NCBI GenBank assembly: GCA_031254635.1
Contig: JAIRUB010000023.1
Span: 1 to 10,938, forward strand
Origin: Prevotellaceae bacterium
GTDB taxonomy: Bacteria > Bacteroidota > Bacteroidia > Bacteroidales > UBA932
DNA length: 10,938 nucleotides
Direction of reading: 5' to 3'
The position numbers were made by a program, and so were the translations under genes. How positions within the stretch are numbered: position 1 is the first letter of the stretch; every line of letters begins with the position of its first letter. Below the pieces are notes generated by a model. It saw only the letters and a program-made list of their open reading frames with translations. It did no database searches and was not told the DNA's origin. This document shows, piece by piece, positions 1-7,172 of this stretch.

Positions 1-624
1 TCAAAGGTGTCATCGAAAATTACCATTATCGAACAATTGATGAAGAGGGTAAACAACCTGATTATCGGCGGGGGCATGAGTTATACCTTCGTTAAAGCCC
101 AGGGCGGAAAAATAGGCAATTCTATTTGCGAAGATGACCAGTTGCAGTTAGCCTCAGCTATTTTAGCTAAGGCAAAAATGTTGAATGTGAATGTATATTT
201 ATCATCGGAAGAATTAATTACCGATGCAAAATTTGAAAATTTCTCCAATCCCTCTGCTGTGTTGAATACGAAAGTCTGCGCCATTGATGCCATTCCCGAT
301 GGGTGGGGCGGCGTTGATGTTGCTCCTGCTTCCATTGAAACATGGCGTAAGATAATTATGGAGTCGAAAACCATTTTGTGGAATGGCCCTGTAGGTGTTT
401 TTGAAGTACCTAAGTTTGCCAATGGCACTAAGGCTGTAGCGCAGATGGTGGCCGATGCTACTGCTGAGGGCGCTTATTCGCTTGTCGGCGGCGGCGATTC
501 GGTGGCTGCCGTTAACCAAATGGGCTTTGCCGACAAGGTAAGCTATGTGTCAACCGGAGGAGGTGCATTGCTCGAATATATGGAGGGAATTGAACTTCCT
601 GGTGTAAAGGCTATTCGCGGATAA
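1..624 (+). CDS. pgk: Phosphoglycerate kinase, C-terminal half (5' end outside window)
   Basis: Glycolytic/gluconeogenic enzyme that transfers phosphate between 1,3-bisphosphoglycerate and ADP in the cytoplasm. The frame is open from base 1, so 207 residues of an enzyme usually near 400 are present. This is the C-terminal, nucleotide-binding domain. Visible motifs, counted from base 1: the VSSKI stretch at about 3-7, IIGGGMSYTF at 21-30, KIGNSICE at about 37-44, the NGPVGVFE loop starting at N128, and the GGGDS phosphate-binding loop starting at G163. The GTG at base 7 lies inside the conserved KVSSKI stretch and is an internal valine, not a start. The gene ends in TAA, 20 bp before sppA on the same strand, with no terminator between them, so they may be cotranscribed. 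Identification is secure. Nothing can be said about the N-terminal domain or promoter. Confidence 0.97.
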   Translation, partial: SKVSSKITIIEQLMKRVNNLIIGGGMSYTFVKAQGGKIGNSICEDDQLQLASAILAKAKMLNVNVYLSSEELITDAKFENFSNPSAVLNTKVCAIDAIPDGWGGVDVAPASIETWRKIIMESKTILWNGPVGVFEVPKFANGTKAVAQMVADATAEGAYSLVGGGDSVAAVNQMGFADKVSYVSTGGGALLEYMEGIELPGVKAIRG

Positions 625-644
625 TTATTTAATACTAACTAAAT

Positions 645-2414
645 ATGAAAAGTTTCTTTAAAATATTTTTTGCCTCACTTTTAGCCTTTGTAATAGGCTC
701 ATTGCTGTGTATGTTTATTTTCTTCGGCATAATAGGAGCTATGCTATCCTTTGCCAATACCGAAGAAACAGTGATTGTAAAACCTAATTCGGTATTACGC
801 ATTATGCTTGACAAGCCCGTAGAAGAACGTGGCGGCTCCTCATTGTCGGGCATGAGTTTATTGAGCAGACTTTCTTTTGAGTCGAATATAGGCATAAACG
901 ATTTAGTGAAAGGGGTTACTTATGCGGCGATTGACCCTAATATCCGTATGCTTTATATGGATTTGAGCCAACTGCAAATCGGCGCCGGCCATCTCGAAGA
1001 ATTGCGAAATGCAGTGGTGCAATTTAAAGAGTCGGGAAAACCAATTATTGCTTACGGCGATAATTTTTCACAGGGAGCTTATTATTTAGCTTCCGTGGCC
1101 GACAGGATTTACCTTAATCCTTTTGGCTCGTTAAGCCTGCAAGGGGTTCGTGCCGAAATTATGTTTTTCAAACGATTGTTGGAAAAATTGCAGATTGACG
1201 CGCAAATTATCCGACATGGCAAATATAAGAGCGCTGTTGAGCCTGTTATGCTCGACCAGATGAGCACCGAAAACAGAGAGCAAGTCCTTTCGTTTATAAA
1301 TTCTATTTGGAATCATTGGCTGGCCGGTATTGCCGATGCCCGCGGAATGGAAGTGAAAAAACTGCAGGAATTGGCCGATAATGGAATATTTTCTGTGATG
1401 GGATTGAGTAGCGATGCACTAAGTGCAGGATTGGTTGATGGCTTGATGTACAAAGACGAACTCTTGAATGAATTGGTAAAACTCTCCGGTGAAAGGAGGG
1501 AACAAGACATCAAAATGGTGGATGTTACCCGCTATTCAAAAGTGGTAAAACCGAATCTAAAAACCAGAAACAGGATTGCAGTTGTTTATGCCGACGGTGA
1601 TATCACCATGGGCAAAGACGAGGAAGGTATTACCGCTTGGAATTATGCCAACATTCTACGCGGCGTGCGTAGCGATTCAACCATAAAGGCTGTGGTGTTC
1701 CGTGTAAATTCTCCGGGAGGCTCTGCACAGGCTTCGGAAATTATTGCCCGCGAATTAGCCCTTGTTAATGATGTTAAGCCGGTAGTAATCTCGATGGGTA
1801 ATTATGCAGCTTCCGGCGGTTATTGGATTTCTATGCCTTCGCGTATGGTGGTTACCAATCCTACCTGCCTCACTGGTTCTATTGGTGTGTTTGGGGTAAT
1901 TCCCAATTTAGAAAAGGGATTAAAAAATCATCTTGGCATAACGGTGGATGTTGCTAAATCGGCACAATCGGCCGACTTCCCCTCCGGTTATCGCTCGCTC
2001 AGCAATCAGGAACGCGCCATTTCTCAGGCAAGCATTGAAGATATATATGTCAATTTTGTAAAAAAAGTAGCGCAGAGCCGCGATATGGATATTCAAACAG
2101 TAGATGCCTTAGGGCAAGGCCGTGTATGGACAGGCTTGCAAGCAGTGGAAAATAAGTTAGCCGACCATATTGGCGGACTGACCGAGGCTATCGAGGCTGC
2201 CGCTATGCTGGCCGAGCTCGACAGCTATCGTCTGAAAGAACTGCCTGCACAAAAAGATATGTACACCCAATTGATGGAATTGTTCAAAAATTCTATGATT
2301 AGCTCACAGAGTAACAGCATTGCCAAGACCTACCAAAAATTGGCAAAACAATTGGATTTATTACAAGAGGCACGCATATTAGCCCGTATGCCCTTTGATG
2401 TCAACATTTATTAA
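645..2414 (+). CDS. sppA: Signal peptide peptidase SppA, long (67 kDa, two-domain) type, family S49
   Basis: Membrane-anchored serine protease that degrades signal peptides left in the membrane after secretion. At 589 residues it has the length of the long E. coli-type enzyme (about 618) rather than the short Bacillus form. A single hydrophobic segment at about residues 8-33 anchors it, with the catalytic body outside the cytoplasm. It has two tandem S49 domains. The N-terminal one (about 85-270) has the HGKYKSAVEP motif, whose K195 matches the general-base lysine of E. coli SppA. The C-terminal one (about 305-520) has NSPGGS (355-360), expected to form the oxyanion region, and AASGGYW with S390 as the likely nucleophile. 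The Lys-Ser spacing (195 residues) is close to the E. coli value (K209/S409), so the dyad is intact. The ATG start at 645 gives a good KSFFK-hydrophobic N-terminus. The next gene starts 13 bp after the stop. Confidence 0.95.
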   Translation: MKSFFKIFFASLLAFVIGSLLCMFIFFGIIGAMLSFANTEETVIVKPNSVLRIMLDKPVEERGGSSLSGMSLLSRLSFESNIGINDLVKGVTYAAIDPNIRMLYMDLSQLQIGAGHLEELRNAVVQFKESGKPIIAYGDNFSQGAYYLASVADRIYLNPFGSLSLQGVRAEIMFFKRLLEKLQIDAQIIRHGKYKSAVEPVMLDQMSTENREQVLSFINSIWNHWLAGIADARGMEVKKLQELADNGIFSVMGLSSDALSAGLVDGLMYKDELLNELVKLSGERREQDIKMVDVTRYSKVVKPNLKTRNRIAVVYADGDITMGKDEEGITAWNYANILRGVRSDSTIKAVVFRVNSPGGSAQASEIIARELALVNDVKPVVISMGNYAASGGYWISMPSRMVVTNPTCLTGSIGVFGVIPNLEKGLKNHLGITVDVAKSAQSADFPSGYRSLSNQERAISQASIEDIYVNFVKKVAQSRDMDIQTVDALGQGRVWTGLQAVENKLADHIGGLTEAIEAAAMLAELDSYRLKELPAQKDMYTQLMELFKNSMISSQSNSIAKTYQKLAKQLDLLQEARILARMPFDVNIY

Positions 2415-2427
2415 AATTGTATAAAAC

Positions 2428-4335
2428 TTGGTTCGTGTCCTTCAATTTTTTGTACTGCTCTTAGCAGTGGTTCTGCTGACGGGGCGCTGTGCCAATGTTG
2501 CGCAAGGCCCCAGCGGAGGTCCTAAAGATACCATTCCTCCGGTGTTATTAGCTACTATGCCGGAATTTTATGCCGTTAATCAATCTCCATCGAAAGTAAT
2601 ATTGCGTTTTAATGAATATGTACAAGTAAAGGATGCTGCGAGAAACGTAGTAGTGTCGCCTCCTTCCCTCCAGAGGCCTGAAATACGCCTGCGAGGTAAA
2701 ACTGTGCAGGTAGTATTTGACGACACTTTGAAAACCAATGCAACTTACACAATCGACTTCGGAGCTTCTATTTCCGACCTGAATGAAGGTAATCTTTTTC
2801 CACCTTTCTGTTTTGTTTTTTCGACAGGGGCAACAATAGATTCCATGATGCTTACCGGAAAGGTGCTTGACGCTTACACAAAAGAGCCTGTACCGGTTGC
2901 AACAGTAGCCTTGTATGAAGACAAGAGCGATACCGCTATTTATAAAACCTTGCCGGTGGCCATTACACGCACCGATAATTGGGGTTATTTTACCCTTCAA
3001 AATATTAAACCTATACCATACAAGATGGTGGCTTTCGTCGATAAAAATAATAATTTGAAGTATGATGCCGGTAATGAAATATTGGCTTTTCTTGATAGTA
3101 CAGTATTGCCCGTAACTGTTATTTCCGATTATAAAACACTACTTACAGCGATAGACCCTAAGGATACCGTACAATTGCTGGCACGGCCTTATGAATGGGA
3201 ATTATATACTTCTACGGAGAAAGTCGGGAAACAATTTCTCAAAGATCAGGAACTGACAGGAAAGCGGCAAATAACCTTGGTCTTCGGACAACCTCATGCT
3301 ATCGTTGATTCGTTGATAATAAAAGATATTAATGCCTCGGATATAACTATGGAGCATAGCCGTTTTTCCGACACCTTGATTTATTGGATTACTGCAGCAA
3401 GCTTGCCCGATACGTTGTCAGCCCAAATTACTTACCATCGAACTGACTCCTTAGACCTTCTATCGCCTCTTACTGCACCATTGAGGTTACAGTTAAAGAA
3501 AGAAGATAAACCGGACACTAAAAAGGATAAAGATAAGGAGCCGGAAGAACCAAAACTTGTCCCAACCATTAACTATAGCGGTGAAACCATTATGAAGCAG
3601 GGCGTGCTATTCAAATTCCCAACTTTGCTTACTCAAAATGATCTGTCGAAGATTCAACTCTGGGAAAAAGATATCAAGGACAAGGACATACAAACACCGG
3701 AACCGTTTACCCTAACAGCAGATACTGTTTATCTTCGACAATACAGACTGCAAGCAAAGTGGCAAACCGGAACAAGTTATGAATTATTGCTGTTGCCGGA
3801 AGCCTTTATGGATATTTACGGCTTGGTCAACGATTCGATCACCAAAGCCATTATTACCGAAAACCCCGACAAATATAGTAGCATGAAATTTGTTATGACA
3901 GGCGTTGACTCCGCACAGATAATAGTGCAATTGCTGAGTGAGAAAAAAGACAGGATACTGCGAGAAGAAATTATTACAGCCGACGGGACAGTGGAGATGG
4001 ATTATCTGAGAGCAGGAAAATATACGCTGCGGCTAATTCGCGATGATAATAGAAATGGCATTTGGGACCCCGCCATATATTTGGAAGGCCGTCAACCCGA
4101 GTTGGCAGAGTTTTATACTTTGCCCGATGGAAAAGAAGTGATAGAATTGCCCGATAACACAGACATAACGCAACAAGTGAATATTATTGCTGTGTTTACC
4201 CGTAACCGGAAAGATGAACTCCCAAAAATAGTACCAAAAACATTAGATGAAGATACCGAAATTATCCGCAATCAAAACAAAGAAACAGAAACAACACCCC
4301 TCATCAATGATGTCAGCCGTGAACTTAAAGAATAA
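2428..4335 (+). CDS. Ig-like domain (SbsA/Big_5-type) envelope protein, probable lipoprotein
   Basis: A 635-residue exported protein of a family common in Bacteroidota. Its molecular function is unknown. Residues 1-20 are a signal sequence (VLQFFVLLLAVVLL core), followed by C21-A-N and then SGGPKDTIPP, the usual N-terminal signature of this family. Residues about 36-135 look like an SbsA-type Ig domain (VILRFNEYVQVKD ... TYTIDFGASISDLNEGN ... FVFSTG). About 140-230 is a carboxypeptidase-regulatory/transthyretin-like unit (LTGKVLDAYTKEPVPVATV, then DKNNNLKYD). A charged Lys/Glu/Asp linker lies at about 356-378. A second DDNRNGIWD unit is near 538-546. In-frame TAA at 2422-2424 and no in-frame ATG before residue 44 force a TTG start at 2428. 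The residue before C21 is Arg (LTGRC), where a lipobox normally has Gly, Ala or Ser, so lipidation is uncertain. The 3' end overlaps the following barrel gene. Confidence 0.85.
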   Translation: MVRVLQFFVLLLAVVLLTGRCANVAQGPSGGPKDTIPPVLLATMPEFYAVNQSPSKVILRFNEYVQVKDAARNVVVSPPSLQRPEIRLRGKTVQVVFDDTLKTNATYTIDFGASISDLNEGNLFPPFCFVFSTGATIDSMMLTGKVLDAYTKEPVPVATVALYEDKSDTAIYKTLPVAITRTDNWGYFTLQNIKPIPYKMVAFVDKNNNLKYDAGNEILAFLDSTVLPVTVISDYKTLLTAIDPKDTVQLLARPYEWELYTSTEKVGKQFLKDQELTGKRQITLVFGQPHAIVDSLIIKDINASDITMEHSRFSDTLIYWITAASLPDTLSAQITYHRTDSLDLLSPLTAPLRLQLKKEDKPDTKKDKDKEPEEPKLVPTINYSGETIMKQGVLFKFPTLLTQNDLSKIQLWEKDIKDKDIQTPEPFTLTADTVYLRQYRLQAKWQTGTSYELLLLPEAFMDIYGLVNDSITKAIITENPDKYSSMKFVMTGVDSAQIIVQLLSEKKDRILREEIITADGTVEMDYLRAGKYTLRLIRDDNRNGIWDPAIYLEGRQPELAEFYTLPDGKEVIELPDNTDITQQVNIIAVFTRNRKDELPKIVPKTLDEDTEIIRNQNKETETTPLINDVSRELKE

Positions 4336-4951
4336 ATTGCGGGCAATTACTATTGCTTCGCTTTTTGTTGTGCTTCCTTTCTTGGGTAAGGCACAACATT
4401 TTATTGGTATAAAAGAAGGTGTAAATATTTCATCTGTATGGTTTAATCCTGCGCAAAAAAGCGATAGTTCGATTGTCCAATGGTTGAATGTAGGGCTTGT
4501 TTATAAATACTATAACCTCCCTTGGGTAGGTTTTCAAACAGGATTGAACCTTTCCGAAAAAGGTTTTATGTGGAACGATACTATTCGTCGGCACAAAGTG
4601 CTTGAACTACCTTTATTATCGCAGTTTCATTACGAAACGTGGCATCTGCGTTTTATAATTAACGCAGGAATGTATGCGTCCTACGCTTTGAGCGGAGAAA
4701 TAAGTTATGAGAAAAACGGGGCAATGATAAAAGAAGAGTATGTCTTTACCACCCATGACCGGCGGATTGAGTACGGCATGCATGCCGGAGGAGGTATTGG
4801 GTTTATCTTCAAGCCTTTTGAACTGCAATTTGAGGCCGGTTACCAGTTTGCTTTTTCTTATGTGATGGACCCTCATCGCACCAACAAATCTACCATATAT
4901 ACCCGCTTTCAACAGTGGATGTTTTCGGTAGCCCTGCTTTTTCAATTATAA
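4307..4951 (+). CDS. PorT-like outer-membrane beta-barrel protein
   Basis: About 214 residues from the ATG at 4307 (4310 is also possible). The frame is open further upstream to an ATG at 4247, but that start adds 20 polar and basic residues in front of the signal peptide. From 4307 the protein starts with a normal basic n-region, a hydrophobic core (AITIASLFVVLPFL) and a cleavage site after GKAQ, so I prefer the later start. The mature part has short amphipathic strands with alternating aromatic residues (VGLVYKYYNLPWVGFQTGLNLSE, then LRFIINAGMYASYAL, GGGIGFIFKPFELQFEAGY). It ends in FSVALLFQL, a typical terminal beta-signal with hydrophobic or aromatic residues. This is the pattern of the PorT/OMP_b-brl_2 barrel family. 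PorT itself is linked to type IX secretion, but the family is broad and I do not claim that role. It overlaps the preceding gene by 29 bp and abuts ispG with no gap, which suggests translational coupling. Confidence 0.8.
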   Translation: MMSAVNLKNKLRAITIASLFVVLPFLGKAQHFIGIKEGVNISSVWFNPAQKSDSSIVQWLNVGLVYKYYNLPWVGFQTGLNLSEKGFMWNDTIRRHKVLELPLLSQFHYETWHLRFIINAGMYASYALSGEISYEKNGAMIKEEYVFTTHDRRIEYGMHAGGGIGFIFKPFELQFEAGYQFAFSYVMDPHRTNKSTIYTRFQQWMFSVALLFQL

Positions 4952-6322
4952 ATGGATACCCAGGTGCAATATATGCGTCGAAAAACCCGCGAGGTGCTTG
5001 TCGGAGGCCTTGCTATGGGCGGCACGCAGCCTGTACGTGTACAAACCATGACAACTACCAACACCTTGGATGTAGCGTCATCGGTAGCACAATGCAAACG
5101 CATTGCCGATGCGGGCGCCGACTATGTGCGGCTGACTACACAAGGCCTGCGAGAGGTAGAAGCTTTAGCGCAAATTAAACAGCAACTACGCGCTGCCGGT
5201 TATACCACTCCGCTAATTGCTGACGTACATTTCACACCCAAAGTTGCACTCGCCGCCGCTGCTGTGGCCGACAAGGTACGTATCAACCCGGGAAACTTCG
5301 GACACACATACGAAGAAGCAGAGACACAATTATTGCAACTCATTGACATTTGCCGCCAACATGGCACAGTGCTGCGTATTGGTGTAAACCACGGCTCATT
5401 AGCTGAGCGTATAGTTGAAGAATATGGCGACAGCCCACAGGGAATGCTTGCCTCAGCAATGGAATTTTTGCATATTTGCAGAAATAATAATTTCCACGAA
5501 GTAGTGGTATCCATGAAGTCGAGCAACACCCGTGTAATGGTAGAAGCCTACCGTTTGTTGGTTGCAGCTATGGATGCCGAAAAGATGAACTATCCTTTAC
5601 ACCTTGGCGTAACTGAAGCAGGCGACGGCGACGATGGGCGCATAAAATCGGCAGTAGGTATAGGCACCTTGCTGGCACAGGGTTTCGGCGACACCATAAG
5701 AGTATCGCTAACCGAAGCGCCCGAAAATGAAATTCCCGTAGCACAAGCCTTAGTGCAAATCTCCCCACAATACCCTTTACCCTTTACCCTTCACCCTTTA
5801 CCTATTGTTAAAAAAGAAGCATTACAGTTTCATTATAACACAGCATCACGCGAAGAACTGTTGCTGCGCCTATCCTGCCAAGCAGGGCCTCTGCTGCTTG
5901 ACGGCTATGTCAACGATGTGCATATTTCGGCAGCGATTAATGGTAAACCTTTGGAACAGGCGGAGTGTGAAGAATTAGCGGCAACGCTCTTACAGGCTGC
6001 TCGTGTGCGTTTCAGTAAACCCGAATATATTGCCTGTCCGGGCTGCGGACGCACCCTCTTCGATTTACAGCCGGTGTTAGCGGCTGTGCGTGCAGCCACA
6101 ACTCAGCTGAAAGGGCTGAAAATTGCCGTGATGGGCTGCATAGTGAACGGCCCCGGCGAAATGGCCGATGCCGACTACGGCTATGTGGGCGCAGGCCCCG
6201 GATTGATTACCCTCTACAAGGGTAAAACCCCTGTAAAAAAGAATATCTCTCAGCAGTCGGCGGTGGAAGAACTCATCGCCTTAATTAAGGAAAGCGGGGA
6301 TTTCATTGAGGAAACTATCTAA
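4952..6322 (+). CDS. ispG: 4-hydroxy-3-methylbut-2-enyl diphosphate synthase IspG (GcpE), compact variant
   Basis: Iron-sulfur enzyme of the MEP isoprenoid pathway that converts methylerythritol cyclodiphosphate to HMBPP. The TIM-barrel part occupies about residues 1-265 (GGTQPVRVQTM, IADVHF at 89-94, KVRINPGN at 108-115, GVTEAGDGDDG, then SLTEAPENEIPVA). The C-terminal cluster domain has C362-P-G-C365-G-R, C396 in MGCIVNGPGE, and E403, matching the E. coli [4Fe-4S] ligands C270, C273, C305 and E312 in spacing. Length is the odd point: two-domain enzymes have about 370 residues and the three-domain Bacteroidota/plant/Chlamydia form about 600 or more; this has 456. The text around 315-375 (LLLDGYVNDVHI, LLQAARVRFSKPEYIACPGCGRTLFDLQ) resembles the end of the large-type insert domain, so the middle domain seems shortened. 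ATG directly follows the stop of the barrel gene. Catalytic residues look intact. Confidence 0.95.
   Translation: MDTQVQYMRRKTREVLVGGLAMGGTQPVRVQTMTTTNTLDVASSVAQCKRIADAGADYVRLTTQGLREVEALAQIKQQLRAAGYTTPLIADVHFTPKVALAAAAVADKVRINPGNFGHTYEEAETQLLQLIDICRQHGTVLRIGVNHGSLAERIVEEYGDSPQGMLASAMEFLHICRNNNFHEVVVSMKSSNTRVMVEAYRLLVAAMDAEKMNYPLHLGVTEAGDGDDGRIKSAVGIGTLLAQGFGDTIRVSLTEAPENEIPVAQALVQISPQYPLPFTLHPLPIVKKEALQFHYNTASREELLLRLSCQAGPLLLDGYVNDVHISAAINGKPLEQAECEELAATLLQAARVRFSKPEYIACPGCGRTLFDLQPVLAAVRAATTQLKGLKIAVMGCIVNGPGEMADADYGYVGAGPGLITLYKGKTPVKKNISQQSAVEELIALIKESGDFIEETI
5771..5802 (+). repeat. Heptanucleotide tandem repeat (TACCCTT)n inside ispG
   Basis: Four consecutive 7-bp units and a partial fifth: TACCCTT three times, CACCCTT once, then TACC. 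Because 7 is not a multiple of 3, each unit is read in a different phase, giving the low-complexity peptide YPLPFTLHPLP at residues 274-284 of IspG. It sits just after the TIM barrel ends, where the large-type IspG insert domain would begin. The repeat is seen directly; a link to loss of the insert domain is inference. Confidence 0.85.
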
Positions 6323-6335
6323 AATGGAGAAAGAT

Positions 6336-6656
6336 TTATGATTTTCCCAACTCTTCCCTAATGATTCTTCTAATCAATTCAACATCAACAATATTATTAC
6401 TTTGATTATTAACATAGCCGCTTTGGTTGGCTGTTGAATTGAAGATAATGTGAAAAATATTTGTTGCATTAAGCAAGGTGGACATATCAATTTCCAAAAT
6501 TTCTGCGATTTGCTGTAATCTATCTATTTTTGGGATTACAGTCCCATTTTCAATCCGTGCATACGAGGATTGTGATACGCCCAACTCATGTGCCACATGT
6601 TCTTGTGAGAGATTTTTTAATTCTCTGATTTGTCTGATGTTAGTTCCTATACTCAT
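6336..6656 (-). CDS. XRE-family helix-turn-helix transcriptional regulator
   Basis: A 106-residue DNA-binding protein. Residues about 4-61 form a Cro/C1-type HTH_3 domain: IGTNIRQIRELKNLSQEHVAHELGVSQ..., with helix 2 around 17-24 (SQEHVAHELG) and the recognition helix around 28-36 (SQSSYARIE), followed by the typical ENGTVIPKIDRLQQIAEIL. The tail (62-106) is Asn-rich and ends in a short helix-like stretch (DVELIRRIIREELGKS). It contains no peptidase or ligand domain that I recognise, so how it senses a signal is not visible. It converges on ispG (13 bp between the stop codons) and is divergent from the peptide precursor gene, with a long dyad in the shared upstream region. This placement suggests it regulates itself and the RiPP genes. 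That role is inferred from position only. Confidence 0.9.
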   Translation of the reverse strand: MSIGTNIRQIRELKNLSQEHVAHELGVSQSSYARIENGTVIPKIDRLQQIAEILEIDMSTLLNATNIFHIIFNSTANQSGYVNNQSNNIVDVELIRRIIREELGKS

Positions 6657-6676
6657 CGTTTTGCATATTTTAGGTG

Positions 6677-6708
6677 CAAGTATAATAAATTATTCATAAA
6701 ACGAACAA
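6677..6708 (-). promoter_or_regulatory. Candidate promoter for the XRE regulator
   Basis: On the - strand, TATACTTG (6684 to 6677) differs at one position from the Bacteroidota -7 element TAnnTTTG. A TTG (6708 to 6706) stands 21 bases upstream of it, about the distance expected for the -33 element. It would start transcription about 15 bases before the ATG. The -33 part falls inside the left arm of the 6706-6768 dyad. The match is imperfect and the region is AT-rich, so confidence is low. Confidence 0.35.
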
Positions 6709-6768
6709 GCAATTTTAAGAAATGACTCTACCTTTGTTTTTAAAATGAGTTCATAAATAAATTGCTTG
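6706..6768. repeat. Long imperfect inverted repeat between regulator and peptide gene
   Basis: The outer arms CAAGCAATTT (6706-6715) and AAATTGCTTG (6759-6768) are perfect 10-bp inverted copies, 43 bp apart. Inside them ATGACTC (6722-6728) pairs with GAGTTCAT (6747-6754) apart from one extra base. The centre holds a candidate rightward promoter element. The symmetry suits a two-site operator for a dimeric HTH protein such as the neighbouring XRE regulator. A cruciform or a small invertible segment are other readings. No T-tract follows, so it is not a terminator. Confidence 0.7.
6729..6736 (+). promoter_or_regulatory. Candidate -7 promoter element for the peptide precursor gene
   Basis: TACCTTTG matches the Bacteroidota -7 consensus TAnnTTTG exactly and points toward the precursor gene. 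No clear TTG or TTTG lies 19-21 bases upstream, so the -33 element is missing or poor, as might be expected for a regulated promoter. It would give a leader of roughly 125 bases before the ATG at 6868. It sits in the loop of the 6706-6768 dyad. I found no better -7 match in 6769-6867. Confidence 0.4.
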
Positions 6769-6867
6769 CTATTGTAAAAGAGATAAAATACAGAGTATCA
6801 ACAAATTAAAGAAATCTTTATAAAAAAAGTATGTAGATTATTAGTTAACCCATTAAATTATTATATT

Positions 6868-7101
6868 ATGAAAAAAGAAAAAAAAATTAAAACAATTACC
6901 TTAGTAGGAAGGTCAAAGCTTGCATTATTAAGAGGAGGTAATAAAAGCATTGATATGAAAGAGGATCTTACGGCTTGTGCTTGTTGTATCTGTAATCCAG
7001 GGCAAAGCGGAGGAACCCCATATGATGCACAGAAACCAGGTGGTAAAGTGCATCATGATAATTCTATTAACTGTCTTTTGACTCCTTATGAAGCCAGATA
7101 A
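6868..7101 (+). CDS. GG-leader Cys-rich RiPP precursor peptide
   Basis: A 77-residue peptide. Residues 1-24 are a basic leader (MKKEKKIKTI...) ending in LALLRGG, a double-glycine site of the kind cut by C39-type peptidases during export. The remaining 53 residues contain five cysteines, four of them clustered (C37, C39, C40, C42 in TACACCIC) and one near the end (C69), plus Gly-rich stretches GQSGGTPYDAQKPGGK. This resembles the 'GG-Bacteroidales' class of natural-product precursors (leader ending GG, CxC cluster, SGG stretch, Asp/Asn-rich tail), but is not an obvious close match to those I remember. The gene immediately downstream is a radical SAM/SPASM maturase, which is the main reason to call it a RiPP precursor. 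The probable modification is thioether or another Cys-centred crosslink; the product is unknown. It is followed by its own terminator and shares the AT-rich composition of its neighbours. Confidence 0.8.
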   Translation: MKKEKKIKTITLVGRSKLALLRGGNKSIDMKEDLTACACCICNPGQSGGTPYDAQKPGGKVHHDNSINCLLTPYEAR

Positions 7102-7125
7102 GACTTAATTTTAATATTAATGTTT

Positions 7126-7158
7126 ATCAGGGCTATAAAAAATAGCCCTGATTTTTTT
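7126..7158 (+). terminator. Rho-independent terminator between precursor and maturase
   Basis: A perfect 11-bp stem, ATCAGGGCTAT (7126-7136) with ATAGCCCTGAT (7142-7152), around an AAAAA loop, followed directly by a run of T to 7158. It lies 24 bases after the precursor stop and ends 14 bases before the maturase ATG. It probably makes most transcripts stop after the precursor and lets a minority read into the maturase, giving excess substrate over enzyme. Confidence 0.92.
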
Positions 7159-7172
7159 AAAGTTTAAAACTT

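Noticed and set aside
7..624. Short complete protein starting at GTG 7
   Set aside because: The codons at 1-6 continue the conserved phosphoglycerate kinase sequence (SKVSSK), so this is the middle of a gene cut by the window edge.
2548..3000. 150-residue - strand ORF inside the Ig-like gene
   Set aside because: It is an antisense shadow of a gene with a clear protein-level signature, and its own sequence shows no recognisable domain.
4247..4306. Extended N-terminus of the barrel protein from ATG 4247
   Set aside because: It would put about 20 polar, basic residues in front of a normal signal peptide and lengthen the overlap with the preceding gene. ATG 4307 or 4310 gives a standard signal peptide.
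4915..5178. 87-residue + strand ORF across the barrel/ispG junction
   Set aside because: It lies out of frame inside two clear genes, and its Cys/Arg-rich composition is typical of a shadow frame.
6478..6699. 73-residue + strand ORF opposite the XRE gene
   Set aside because: It is antisense to a convincing HTH domain and has no features of its own.
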